From contig JAZLHS010000142.1 in assembly GCA_045616885.1 (NCBI GenBank), positions 1-22,382 of the forward strand: a stretch of DNA of 22,382 nt, in the 5' to 3' direction. The notes under the pieces are model-generated. The model was not told where the DNA came from. It saw only the letters and a program-made list of their open reading frames with translations, and made no database searches. Below are positions 1 through 7,003 of the stretch, in pieces (position 1 is the first letter of the stretch; the number at the start of each line of letters is the position of its first letter). Made by a program: the position numbers and the translations under genes. The DNA is from RGIG250 sp045616885 (GTDB lineage: Bacteria; Bacillota; Negativicutes; Selenomonadales; Selenomonadaceae).

Positions 1-20
1 AGGGTACAAGCTCTCTAATA

Positions 21-136
21 TTCAGTGGCGATAGCTATGTGGATCCACCTGTTCCCATTCCGAACACAGTAGTTAAGCGCATACACGTCGAAAGTACTTG
101 GCTGGAGACGGCCCGGGAGGATAGATAGCCGCTGAT
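21..136 (+). rRNA. rrf: 5S ribosomal RNA
   Basis: The closing helix is visible: TCAGTGGC (22-29) pairs with GCCGCTGA (128-135), with one G-U pair. The conserved loop region CCATTCCGAACAC followed by AGTTAAGC lies in between. The length of about 116 nt is normal for bacterial 5S. It sits at the window edge, so the 16S and 23S genes are presumably upstream and outside. A strong terminator follows within five bases, so this is the end of an rRNA operon. The ends are accurate to about two bases. Confidence 0.93.
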
Positions 137-140
137 TGAA

Positions 141-168
141 AGACCACCTGTAAGGGTGGTCTTTTTTT
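141..168 (+). terminator. Intrinsic terminator of the rRNA operon
   Basis: An 8-bp stem, AGACCACC (141-148) with GGTGGTCT (155-162), has a six-base loop and is followed by a run of seven T. It lies directly behind the 5S gene and closes the rRNA transcript. Confidence 0.93.
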
Positions 169-197
169 GCTGTTGTTTCTTTGGGGAATGTAATTGT

Positions 198-237
198 GCA
201 TCACGCATTACTCATTACGGATTATGCATTACGCATT
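198..237. repeat. Degenerate short tandem repeat (CATTACG-like units)
   Basis: The stretch is built of imperfect repeats of CATTACG / GATTATG / CATTACG, about 40 bases long. It lies between the rRNA terminator and the promoter of the next gene. It is open in one plus frame but has no ribosome binding site. It is more likely a non-coding simple repeat than the N-terminus of the downstream protein. Confidence 0.4.
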
Positions 238-243
238 TTTACA

Positions 244-272
244 TTGCTGTTTCTCCTTAATTATGCTATAAT
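244..272 (+). promoter_or_regulatory. SigA-type promoter for the 316-738 gene
   Basis: TTGCTG (244-249) and a perfect TATAAT (267-272) are separated by 17 bases. The predicted start point is about 35 bases upstream of the chosen start codon. This supports the start at 316 rather than the longer open frame from 181. Confidence 0.72.
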
Positions 273-315
273 GACCTCTGTTTTGGCACAGTTTTACATA
301 AGGAGTCGTTCTTTA

Positions 316-738
316 ATGAGATATTTCTTTATTGCGTTTTTCTCAGCTCTTGTTCTTTGGTTCCTGTGGGAAGAATATCTTCAGGTAAAGAAGAACAATG
401 TGGTTCGTCGTCTCATCGAGAAATATGTCCCGAAGGATCGGCAGGATAAGAAGATGCCTGAGGATACGGATGTCACTGAGCTCATTGATGAGATGTACGA
501 TTTTGCTTCCCATGACCGGAAGCTTGGCCCCATCGTCAGAAAGTATGGCGCTACGCGCGATGATTTTGATGTTCTCTTTCACCGCCTTCTTTATCTTGGC
601 AACTTCCGCAAGATAAACCGTTTCGTCCCCATCAATTCATTCTTTTATGTTAATTCCTTGACGACGCTTTTGCGTGACGGGGATAAACTGGATGATCATA
701 CTTTGACTCATAAGATGTTTGACTATTTCCATATTTAA
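316..738 (+). CDS. Small membrane-anchored hypothetical protein
   Basis: This 140-residue protein is of unknown function. The open frame extends upstream to 181, but the ATG at 316 has AGGAG (301-305) at good spacing and a SigA promoter just upstream, so this start was chosen. Residues 2-17 form one hydrophobic segment (MRYFFIAFFSALVLWFLW), probably an uncleaved N-terminal anchor. The rest is soluble, charged and mostly helical in appearance, with a basic stretch just after the anchor that suggests the C-terminus stays in the cytoplasm. I recognise no domain. The tRNA-Val promoter overlaps the end of the gene. It is placed between an rRNA operon and a tRNA gene, so the neighbours give no functional hint. 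Confidence 0.75.
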   Translation: MRYFFIAFFSALVLWFLWEEYLQVKKNNVVRRLIEKYVPKDRQDKKMPEDTDVTELIDEMYDFASHDRKLGPIVRKYGATRDDFDVLFHRLLYLGNFRKINRFVPINSFFYVNSLTTLLRDGDKLDDHTLTHKMFDYFHI

Positions 739-747
739 GTGTATAAT
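719..747 (+). promoter_or_regulatory. Strong SigA-type promoter for tRNA-Val
   Basis: TTGACT (719-724), a 17-base spacer and a perfect TATAAT (742-747). The -35 box lies inside the last codons of the preceding gene. The first base of the tRNA is 34 bases downstream of the -10 box, which leaves a short 5' leader for processing. Confidence 0.8.
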
Positions 748-780
748 ACGTCTTGTAGCTTGTGAGCTGCAATTTAATAT

Positions 781-856
781 GGGCGATTAGCTCAGCTGGG
801 AGAGCGCCTGCCTTACAAGCAGGATGTCAGCAGTTCGAACCTGTTATCGCCCACCA
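781..856 (+). tRNA. tRNA-Val, anticodon UAC
   Basis: A complete cloverleaf is visible. The acceptor arm is GGGCGAT (781-787) with ATCGCCC (846-852), followed by discriminator A and an encoded CCA. The D arm is GCTC/GAGC and the anticodon arm is CCTGC/GCAGG around the loop CTTACAA, giving anticodon TAC, which reads GTA and other valine codons. The T arm has TTCGAAC in the loop. It has its own promoter upstream and a terminator downstream, so it is a single-tRNA transcript. Confidence 0.97.
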
Positions 857-867
857 CTTAAAAAGAA

Positions 868-909
868 ACCGGCCGATGCCTTTAGAGGCGTCAGCCGGTG
901 TTTTGTTTT
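868..909 (+). terminator. Intrinsic terminator after tRNA-Val
   Basis: The outer stem is ACCGGC (868-873) with GCCGGT (894-899). The inner stem is GCCT/AGGC around a TTAG loop. The T-rich tail is TTTTGTTTT. The convergent regulator gene ends at 914, so the hairpin may work in both directions. Confidence 0.85.
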
Positions 910-913
910 GCGC

Positions 914-1360
914 TTATTCCGGTAGAATACTTGGTTTCTCCGATACGGTAGAGAGGACTACAATAGTCTGTGTCTTTACTACGCCGGGGAAATTTTTTAT
1001 TCTTGCCAGCAGGCGGGCAAGGGTGGAAGTGTTTTCGGTAACGACCTTTATCAGGTAGTCGAAGTCGCCGGTGATGTAATAGCAGGCGGTGACTTCACCC
1101 TCACTCTTTACCAGCTCGGCGAATCGGTCGCTGTTCTTTGGGGTATCAAAGCGCAGGAATATGTGAGCGACGAGTTCTTTGCCAAGCTCTTCGGGGCTGA
1201 GGATAGCTGTGTATTGGCGGATAACTCCGGATTGCTCAAGCTTCTTCAGTCGCTCGCTGACGGCCGGGACAGAGAGGGAGACATCACCGGCCAGCTCGGA
1301 AAGCGTGACTCTGGCATTTTGCTGGAGTTTTTTTAGTATCCTTTTATCTGTATCATCCAT
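914..1360 (-). CDS. Lrp/AsnC family transcriptional regulator
   Basis: The protein has 148 residues, the usual length for a single Lrp/AsnC regulator. Residues 1-60 form the helix-turn-helix region, starting MDDTDKRILKKLQQNAR, with SVPAVSERLKKLEQSGVI as the recognition part. Residues 65-140 form the RAM (ligand-binding, oligomerisation) domain, with the typical GDFDYLIKV strand. The family forms octamers or other oligomers and responds to amino acids or related metabolites. AGGAGG sits just before the ATG. The start is only 24 bases behind the end of the FtsA-like gene, so the two are probably co-transcribed. The ligand and targets cannot be read from the sequence. Confidence 0.93.
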   Translation of the reverse strand: MDDTDKRILKKLQQNARVTLSELAGDVSLSVPAVSERLKKLEQSGVIRQYTAILSPEELGKELVAHIFLRFDTPKNSDRFAELVKSEGEVTACYYITGDFDYLIKVVTENTSTLARLLARIKNFPGVVKTQTIVVLSTVSEKPSILPE

Positions 1361-1384
1361 TGGTAGTACCTCCTGTCTGAATTA

Positions 1385-4261
1385 TCATCTGCGGCGGGAA
1401 AGGAACTTCGGTGTTTTTCTTATCATGCCGGAGATGAGACCGCTGCCGGTGGAAGCGGAGTGAGCCGGCTTCGGAGACTCCGGCTCAGGTGCCTTTTCTT
1501 CCGGGGCAGGAGCTTCCTGAGGGGCTGCGAGTGTTTCCTTAGTGGCTTCTTTTAGCGGAGCTTTTTCCTCAATGATGAGGGAACTGAGGAGACCGTCGCG
1601 TTGACCGACTTCCTTTGGTTTTTCGGCAGCTGGTTTTTCGCTGCCGAGCAGCAGACCAAGCAGGCCGTCGCGTCCGCCGTCGGTATCGGCTGAGGCGGGA
1701 GCTGCTGCCGGTTCAGCCTTTACGCTGTCAATGTTTTTTGTAATTGAGGAAGTTTCAGACAGAGCTTCTTTTTCTAAATCCGCAGCCAGCTTCCGGTCAA
1801 ACTCAGTGCTGATGGCTGAGAGGCTGACAGCCTTATGGGAAAGGTCAGTCATGGGAGCCTGCGGACGACCATCCTCTCCATGAGGGTAAATATCTACGGT
1901 CAGGGTATCGCCGTTTTTGATAGGGTCAGTAAACTGGGCAGGGGCACCGTTCACGCTGATGGAGACGGTGACACCGGCATCAGCGGCAGGGGGCTGGTAG
2001 CCGACGGCAAGAAGGGCCTCGGAAACCATTGTGGCCTTGCGCTCGTCACGACGATAGTTTATTTCACTGCCGTCATTGATGATGGTGTTGGGGCCGGCCG
2101 GGCGGCCGTTGACCTCGATGGTAACGGCGGAAGAGGGAATCTTGTGCTCGGCGTTGTTGAAGTATATCTTGAGGCTGGTCTCTCGCTCCGTCAGGTGAAG
2201 AATATCGCTCAGATGCGGCTCGCCGGGGCTGAGATATTCCAGCCGGTCGCCATCGGATATCATGGTGGAGAGAGTCGTCGGCATATCGTCAAGCAGAATT
2301 ATCGGGCTGACATTGTACTGACCGGCAGAGCCGTTCAGGGTGTAATTTATTTTCGTTCCGGTTGGAGAGAGGCCGCAGGCCAAAAGGGTCTCGCCGACGG
2401 TGCGAAGCTTCTTTTCGGAGATGGTATCACCATCGTGGATAGGGGTAGTGCTGTCGGCGATATCACCGTTGACGGTGATGGTGGCGGGGACATGGCGCTC
2501 CTCTCCGTTAAGGTATATCACCGCATCAGGCGGCTGGTCGTAGACATCCCCAAGGGTGAGGGTGGGGATGGTGCCGTCGTTGCCCGGAGTGATTTCTATG
2601 CGGCTGTCGTTTTCGATGGGGGTATCGAGGTGTGCGTCCTCTCCGTTGAGAGAGAGGCGAGCCAGCGTGCCCATGGTGCCGGGGATGAACTGAGAGCGGC
2701 CGTCGATGTTGAGCATGATGCCGAGGCCGGGCTTGCCGTTGAAGTCCTTCAGGCGGATGCCGGCGTTTAGGAGTGCGTCGGAGATGGTGAGATTGCGAAA
2801 GTTGAAGAGGCGATACTCACCTCCGTTCACGAAGACCCTCATAAAATGGATGTTGTCAAAGGAGGCTATCTTCAGGATGCCCAGCGGAGTGACAGCATCA
2901 GGGGAGTGAAGAACATCGGGAATGTTGTCAATGCCGTCCACTAGCTCAGGCCGACGAACTGCAACGCGTCCGGCCGGGAGCTTCAGCTCCTCGGTGACGA
3001 GCTGAGCCAGCCGCGGGGAAAGGGCACCGCCGCCGACAAGCAGTACAGCCTGCGGCTCCGTACCGTTCAGCTCCATTATCTGACGGGAGATGGCCATAGC
3101 CAGATTTTTGATGGTGGGCATTATTGGTTCGAGAATTTCATCGGCTTTCAGGCTGTAGGGCATACCGAGAATGTCAGAGAACTGGCAGTCGAGCCCAGCA
3201 GCAGCTTCGCGTTTGATTCGCTCGGCTACGTTGAAGTCCAGAAGGAATCGCTGACTGATAGCCTCGGTTATCTCATCACCGGCGAAGGGAACCATGCCGT
3301 AGGCGATTACGGAGCCGTTCTTGGTGATGGCAACGTCGCTGGTACCGGCGCCGATATCGACGAGAACCAGATTCAGGTGGCGCATGGTGGGCGGGATGAG
3401 AACATTGATAGCGGCAATCGGCTCGAGGGTGATTGCCTGCATATCCAGCTTTGATTCTCTCAAGGCACTCTGCATGGAGTCGATGACCTGACGGGGCAGG
3501 AAGGTGGCGATGACGGATGCCTTGGCTATGCGGCCACGCTGGCCGATGAGACTCTTGAGAGGGAAGTCATCGAGGGTGTACTGGATGGCACTGTAGCCAA
3601 CGCAGTAGTAGCTGGTGGGGTCGTCGATAGTGTCACTGGCGGCCAGCTTTGCCTGAGCCAGCTGCACAGCGGAGAAGTCGAGGCTCCGCTCCTGCTCGGC
3701 GGTGATTATGCCGCCTACTTCCATCTCGGCCTCGGCGGTCATCGTGTAGAGCGCGCGGCCGGCGGCAGCGACAGCAGCGTGAGCCAGCGGGCCGACCTGC
3801 TTTTCGAGGCTGGCCTTGACATCCTTGATGACGGCAGCGACCTGCAGGACATCGTGAATCTGTCCGTCGAGCATGGCACGGGTCTTGTGCTCCATGCGCT
3901 CGGTGGCTACGATGCGGATATCATCGCCGTTTTTCTCGGCGACGATGCCGATGACACTGCGAGTACCGATATCAAGGGCGAAGATAGTCTCGCCGTTTAT
4001 TTTTATTTTCTGAGGCTTGGGAGCTCTTGCGGTCTTTGGCTTTGCCGCTGCCTTTGTCTTCGCAGTTTTTGTGGTTTTTGCCTTGGTAGTGGAGACCGTT
4101 TTTTTAGCTTTTGCGGCTTTCGGAGCTGCATCGGCGGCAGCGGTATCTTCTTTCTTTGGGCGGCCCACTTTTTTCTTTACAGGGGCTGCCGGGGCAGAAG
4201 TTTCAATCTCTTCGTTAGGAAGTTCAGTTTCGACTGCGGGAGCAGTTTCTTTTTTCTTCAT
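1385..4261 (-). CDS. FtsA-like actin-fold ATPase with basic tail and repeated C-terminal domains
   Basis: This 958-residue protein is more than twice the length of ordinary FtsA. Residues 1-90 are Lys/Ala/Thr/Pro-rich, with an AT-hook-like core VGRPKK at 32-37. The actin-like (ASKHA) domain spans about 94-465: phosphate loops ALDIGTRS (95-102) and DIGAGTSD (302-309), adenosine loop LLVGGGA (407-413), and an FtsA-type 1C insertion around 225-285. Residues 474-792 contain about five diverged units with the pattern NG..(T)xIx(D/N)GDxI, resembling beta-grasp modules. The tail (about 850-958) is Pro/Ala/Glu-rich. It carries RDGLL motifs at 864 and 888, and ends in a basic amphipathic-looking stretch GLISGMIRKTPKFLSRRR. 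AAGGAG precedes the ATG. Known FtsA proteins tether FtsZ to the membrane. Whether this protein acts in division, pilus or chromosome biology is open, and a PilM-like role is the main alternative. Confidence 0.85.
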   Translation of the reverse strand: MKKKETAPAVETELPNEEIETSAPAAPVKKKVGRPKKEDTAAADAAPKAAKAKKTVSTTKAKTTKTAKTKAAAKPKTARAPKPQKIKINGETIFALDIGTRSVIGIVAEKNGDDIRIVATERMEHKTRAMLDGQIHDVLQVAAVIKDVKASLEKQVGPLAHAAVAAAGRALYTMTAEAEMEVGGIITAEQERSLDFSAVQLAQAKLAASDTIDDPTSYYCVGYSAIQYTLDDFPLKSLIGQRGRIAKASVIATFLPRQVIDSMQSALRESKLDMQAITLEPIAAINVLIPPTMRHLNLVLVDIGAGTSDVAITKNGSVIAYGMVPFAGDEITEAISQRFLLDFNVAERIKREAAAGLDCQFSDILGMPYSLKADEILEPIMPTIKNLAMAISRQIMELNGTEPQAVLLVGGGALSPRLAQLVTEELKLPAGRVAVRRPELVDGIDNIPDVLHSPDAVTPLGILKIASFDNIHFMRVFVNGGEYRLFNFRNLTISDALLNAGIRLKDFNGKPGLGIMLNIDGRSQFIPGTMGTLARLSLNGEDAHLDTPIENDSRIEITPGNDGTIPTLTLGDVYDQPPDAVIYLNGEERHVPATITVNGDIADSTTPIHDGDTISEKKLRTVGETLLACGLSPTGTKINYTLNGSAGQYNVSPIILLDDMPTTLSTMISDGDRLEYLSPGEPHLSDILHLTERETSLKIYFNNAEHKIPSSAVTIEVNGRPAGPNTIINDGSEINYRRDERKATMVSEALLAVGYQPPAADAGVTVSISVNGAPAQFTDPIKNGDTLTVDIYPHGEDGRPQAPMTDLSHKAVSLSAISTEFDRKLAADLEKEALSETSSITKNIDSVKAEPAAAPASADTDGGRDGLLGLLLGSEKPAAEKPKEVGQRDGLLSSLIIEEKAPLKEATKETLAAPQEAPAPEEKAPEPESPKPAHSASTGSGLISGMIRKTPKFLSRRR

Positions 4262-4273
4262 TTTGCCGGCTCC

Positions 4274-4291
4274 TTCTTAAAAAATTAAGAA
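4274..4291. promoter_or_regulatory. AT-only palindrome beside the FtsA-like gene's ribosome binding site
   Basis: TTCTTAA (4274-4280), four A, TTAAGAA (4285-4291) is a perfect 7-bp inverted repeat. On the minus strand it touches the AAGGAG of the FtsA-like gene, so it could be an operator or a weak hairpin near the ribosome binding site. The rest of the 4262-4459 divergent region is AT-rich. I could not pick a convincing promoter for either direction there. Confidence 0.3.
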
Positions 4292-4459
4292 ATTTTCTGA
4301 ATATTTCTCCAAGTTAAGTCATTATTCCTGTTTATTTGGATGAAAAAGATAAATTTTTTTCGTAGAGGAGTGTTATTGAGAAATTTGTGATATGATTAGC
4401 ATAGAATTTGTTGTTGACCCAGTTTGAGTTTCCATAACTGTGAAAAGGATCGTGAGATC

Positions 4460-5824
4460 ATGAATAGTTTTGATGATATCGTAGAAGAGTCCGGCGGCAG
4501 CCCGGAAGACCTGCGGCAGGTTGAGGTCATTACCGGTGGCGACTTTAAGCGGATGGTTCGCGGGGTGTACAGTGAACTGCTGCTGGCAGCGGAGGACATA
4601 GACGCTGCAGAGCGTCGGCTTCGCCCCGGCAGCCTTCGCCGTCCCGGCCGTGACCTGTGGCGGACGATGGCTCCGGCAGCACAGCTGCTGGCTCGCTCGG
4701 ATGATGACAGTATCGGCGGACTGGCGAGACTGGCGGCCTCAGCTTCCTTTTTAGGGGCAAGAGGGTCAGCCGGTGTAGTGCTGGCTTCAATACTGCGCGG
4801 TCTGGCCAAGGGGCTCAGCGGCTGCTATGAAGCGACAGACTCACAGGTCGGCCGGGCATTTCAGTACGGAATTCTCTACGCTCAGCGTGCATTGGTCGTA
4901 GAAGAGGAAGAGCCGGACGAGGCTATCGTTCAGGCAGCTCGCGCGGTGGCCAAGAGCGCTCACGACGCAGTAAGAGCCAATCTGACTATTCTGGAGATAT
5001 TGGCCGCAGCAAAAGCGGCGGCGGAGCCGACTGAAGGGGAAAATCTCGGACAGCTCATAATGAGAGTTTTCATCGAGGGATGTCAGCATGGACTTGATGG
5101 AAACTTTGTCTCTCCCACGCTGGCTGTCGGTGTCGGGCGAGGAGAGCTGAGTCGGGCGGCCGGTCTGGCCTGGCGGTTCGGCGTTTCATTGAAACGGGAC
5201 GGCGGACTGAAAGAAATAAATTACAGCGAGCACGACAGCTTCTGCCTAAACCTTGACATTATCGATGCAAAAGCCAGCAGCAGCTTTATTGAAAAATCAC
5301 TCGCGGGACTGGCCGGACGAGTGGAGGCAGTGTCCGGTCGGCGGCGGGTGTCTCTCCATGTCCATACAGCCAGCCCCGGCAAGGTCATAGAACGCTGTAC
5401 CGCCTGGGGTCCGGTAGACAATATCAAGCTGTCGAATATGGCCGAGCCTCATGCACTTCCTCCGGCGAGGGTATCTCTCCTGCCGGTAGCGGTGCTGGCG
5501 GTGACGGAGGAGGCAGAGCGGGTAGACCTGCTGCAGGAGGCCGGAGCGCACATCATCGCAGTGGCCGGAGTGGGGGAAAGCATCTCGGTAGGAACGCTGG
5601 TGGATGCCTGCCACAGCGACTTGGCAGCCAGCTATATCATCGTGGGCTACACAAGCCGTCTGACCCTTATCCTGCGTCAGGTGAAATATCTGCTGGGCAG
5701 CAGGGCCGAGATAGTTCTGGCCGGAAGTGACGAGGAGCAGCTGAAGGCTATCGCCGCCTTTGACGGTGAGAAGACCGCCAGAGATAATGCGAAGTCGATG
5801 AATGAAGAAATCGGTCTTGGCTGA
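4460..5824 (+). CDS. FakA/YloV-like (DAK2-fold) protein lacking the kinase metal-binding motif
   Basis: The protein has 454 residues, against about 550 for FakA. The ATG at 4460 is preferred over an upstream TTG at 4424. The family signatures appear in order. ITGGDFKRM (about 24-32) and ASFLGARGSAGVVLASILRG (about 95-114) match the DAK2 kinase domain. LHVHTASPGKVIE (about 299-311) and DNIKLSNM match the FakA middle domain. The C-terminal part corresponds to the FakA C-terminal domain, but its GGQTMNPS and LPNNKNI signatures are replaced. The aspartate loop DGDTGTN that binds Mg-ATP in FakA is missing: the same place reads RPGSLRRPGRDLWRTM. FakA phosphorylates fatty acids held by FakB. This paralogue is therefore probably a pseudokinase or scaffold. 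It is divergent from the FtsA-like gene. Confidence 0.8.
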   Translation: MNSFDDIVEESGGSPEDLRQVEVITGGDFKRMVRGVYSELLLAAEDIDAAERRLRPGSLRRPGRDLWRTMAPAAQLLARSDDDSIGGLARLAASASFLGARGSAGVVLASILRGLAKGLSGCYEATDSQVGRAFQYGILYAQRALVVEEEEPDEAIVQAARAVAKSAHDAVRANLTILEILAAAKAAAEPTEGENLGQLIMRVFIEGCQHGLDGNFVSPTLAVGVGRGELSRAAGLAWRFGVSLKRDGGLKEINYSEHDSFCLNLDIIDAKASSSFIEKSLAGLAGRVEAVSGRRRVSLHVHTASPGKVIERCTAWGPVDNIKLSNMAEPHALPPARVSLLPVAVLAVTEEAERVDLLQEAGAHIIAVAGVGESISVGTLVDACHSDLAASYIIVGYTSRLTLILRQVKYLLGSRAEIVLAGSDEEQLKAIAAFDGEKTARDNAKSMNEEIGLG

Positions 5825-5866
5825 AAATGATTGCAGATTGCTTTGGAATATTTAAGCAGTACCGCT

Positions 5867-5892
5867 TAAGAAATGAATAAAAGTTCCGATAT
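5867..5892 (+). promoter_or_regulatory. SigD/sigma-28-type flagellar promoter
   Basis: TAAG (5867-5870), a 15-base spacer and CCGATAT (5886-5892) match the SigD consensus TAAA-N15-CCGATAT with one mismatch. It is 47 bases upstream of the chosen start of the next gene. A small inverted repeat, TTAAGC/GCTTAA (5852-5857, 5864-5869), overlaps the -35 box. TTAAGCAGT occurs again at 5898-5906. Confidence 0.55.
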
Positions 5893-5938
5893 CATTGTTA
5901 AGCAGTGATGGTTTTTTATGGATAAAGGAGTGATCGAT

Positions 5939-6652
5939 ATGGATATCGGTACCATCGCAAATCTTAGCACGGCTGCTCCCGTGGGCGGAGCAGGACAAAG
6001 TGCCGGCGGCCGCAATGTAGGCGCTCAGCTGGCCGACAGCCGTCAGGCGGCTGAGAAGGAAGCCGACAAGAGTACGGCGGCTTCCGTGGTAGAGCTTGGC
6101 TCGAAGAAGACTCTGGCCAATGCCGGATACACAAAGGCTCAGGCCGGCGGTGCTCGTCAGAAGGGTCTCAATGCAGATCAGGTAAGTGCACTGAAGGCAG
6201 ATATTGAGACCAGTCAGCAGAATATGCTGAAGCTGATGACCTCAGTACTGGCCGACAATCAGGCTCGTCTTTCCGGAGTAACGCAGCTAAACTTCAATGG
6301 ACTGCTGGTGGATGCCAGTGAGTTCGCTCTGCCGCCGGTAGCTACTACACCGGAGGCTGCTAAGGCAGCTGTCTCCGAGGGCGGGGACTATTCGGTAAAT
6401 GCTGTGGCTGACAGAATCTTCGGTCTGGCTGAGAAGCTGGCCGGCGGAGACGCTGACAAGCTGGAGCAGATGCGCAGTGCCGTAGAAAAGGGCTTTGAGC
6501 TTGCCGGTGTGACCTTCAAAGAGGCTACCGGTGAGGATGATATGCCTGAGATAACCGGTAAGACCTACGATGAAATCATGAGCCGGTTTGACAAGCTCAT
6601 GGAGGAGCTGAGAAACCCGGTAGAGGAACTGGGCGGAGTTCCCGTAGAATAA
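5939..6652 (+). CDS. Hypothetical protein, probably flagellum-associated
   Basis: The protein has 237 residues. The ATG at 5939 follows AAAGGAG (5924-5930) and was chosen over the ATG at 5918, which precedes that site. There is no signal peptide or membrane segment. The N-terminal ~70 residues are Ala/Gly/Ser-rich and low in complexity. The C-terminal ~90 residues hold the pattern NAVADRIFGLAEKLAGGD, FELAGVTF and TYDEIMSRFDKLMEEL. That pattern (RI-x-aKalsGgD, kGFe, TYd-im) recurs in small proteins encoded near flagellar genes and in DUF5610-like proteins; this comparison is from memory. The SigD-type promoter upstream supports a late flagellar or chemotaxis role. The exact function is unknown. 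Confidence 0.72.
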   Translation: MDIGTIANLSTAAPVGGAGQSAGGRNVGAQLADSRQAAEKEADKSTAASVVELGSKKTLANAGYTKAQAGGARQKGLNADQVSALKADIETSQQNMLKLMTSVLADNQARLSGVTQLNFNGLLVDASEFALPPVATTPEAAKAAVSEGGDYSVNAVADRIFGLAEKLAGGDADKLEQMRSAVEKGFELAGVTFKEATGEDDMPEITGKTYDEIMSRFDKLMEELRNPVEELGGVPVE

Positions 6653-6672
6653 CATATTAAAAAACAACTTAT

Positions 6673-6828
6673 TAAATTGACCCCTGTAACACCATCTGAC
6701 GAAAACCCATTTTCATTCGGTTATCCACGCAGCGGTACATAGACTCTGACTTCGCAGGCCTGCTCGTCAATCGTCAAGTACCGGCGTGGATAAACGGTTT
6801 TCTTACAGACGGTGTTACGGTGGATTTA
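6673..6828 (+). ncRNA. Rod-like structured RNA candidate (or MITE-like inverted repeat)
   Basis: The only sizeable gene-free stretch of this region (6653-7003) contains nested complementary arms around one axis. TAAAT (6673) pairs with ATTTA (6824). GTAACACC (6686-6693) pairs with GGTGTTAC (6811-6818), continuing through ATCTG/CAGAC with one mismatch. GAAAACC (6701-6707) pairs with GGTTTTC (6796-6802), TTATCCACGC (6721-6730) with GCGTGGATAA (6784-6793), and CGGTAC (6733-6738) with GTACCG (6778-6783). TGAC/GTCA and GCA/TGC close a GGCC tip at 6757-6760. There is one large asymmetric bulge (6708-6720). A strong terminator follows 11 bases later. The shape, a long rod with a bulge, is compatible with a 6S-like RNA, an mRNA 3' structure or a miniature inverted-repeat element. 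The sequence alone does not decide between these. Confidence 0.45.
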
Positions 6829-6839
6829 CATTGAGGAAG

Positions 6840-6865
6840 GCTCCCCTTACAGGGGAGCTTTTTTT
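6840..6865 (+). terminator. Intrinsic terminator
   Basis: GCTCCCC (6840-6846) pairs with GGGGAGC (6852-6858) around a TTACA loop, followed by seven T. It ends transcripts from the 5939 gene and/or the rod-like RNA. Confidence 0.92.
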
Positions 6866-6899
6866 GTATATATATATCGTTAATCGGATGAAAATCTCT

Positions 6900-6929
6900 T
6901 TGTGGTTTTTTTAGTTTTTGTGTTATACT
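6900..6929 (+). promoter_or_regulatory. Probable SigA-type promoter for the BMP protein/kinase operon
   Basis: TTGTGG (6900-6905) and TATACT (6924-6929) with an 18-base spacer, about 75 bases upstream of the start codon. The -35 box is imperfect. The surrounding sequence is T-rich. Confidence 0.5.
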
Positions 6930-7003
6930 TATCGTAGCATAAAAGTGGGGGAGTGTACCATTTTTGTGGTGATTGCTTTCAATACTATTCAGAGGGAAGC
7001 AGT

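Noticed and set aside
762..1058. 98-residue open frame on the plus strand
   Set aside because: It runs through the tRNA-Val gene and its terminator into the antisense of the Lrp-type gene.
1835..2770. 311-residue open frame on the plus strand
   Set aside because: It is antisense to the repeat region of the FtsA-like gene. It is Gly/Val/Asp-rich in the way expected of a complementary frame in GC-biased codons.
6673..6828. Calling the rod-like element a MITE outright
   Set aside because: No convincing target-site duplication flanks the inverted ends, and the copy number cannot be seen from one window.
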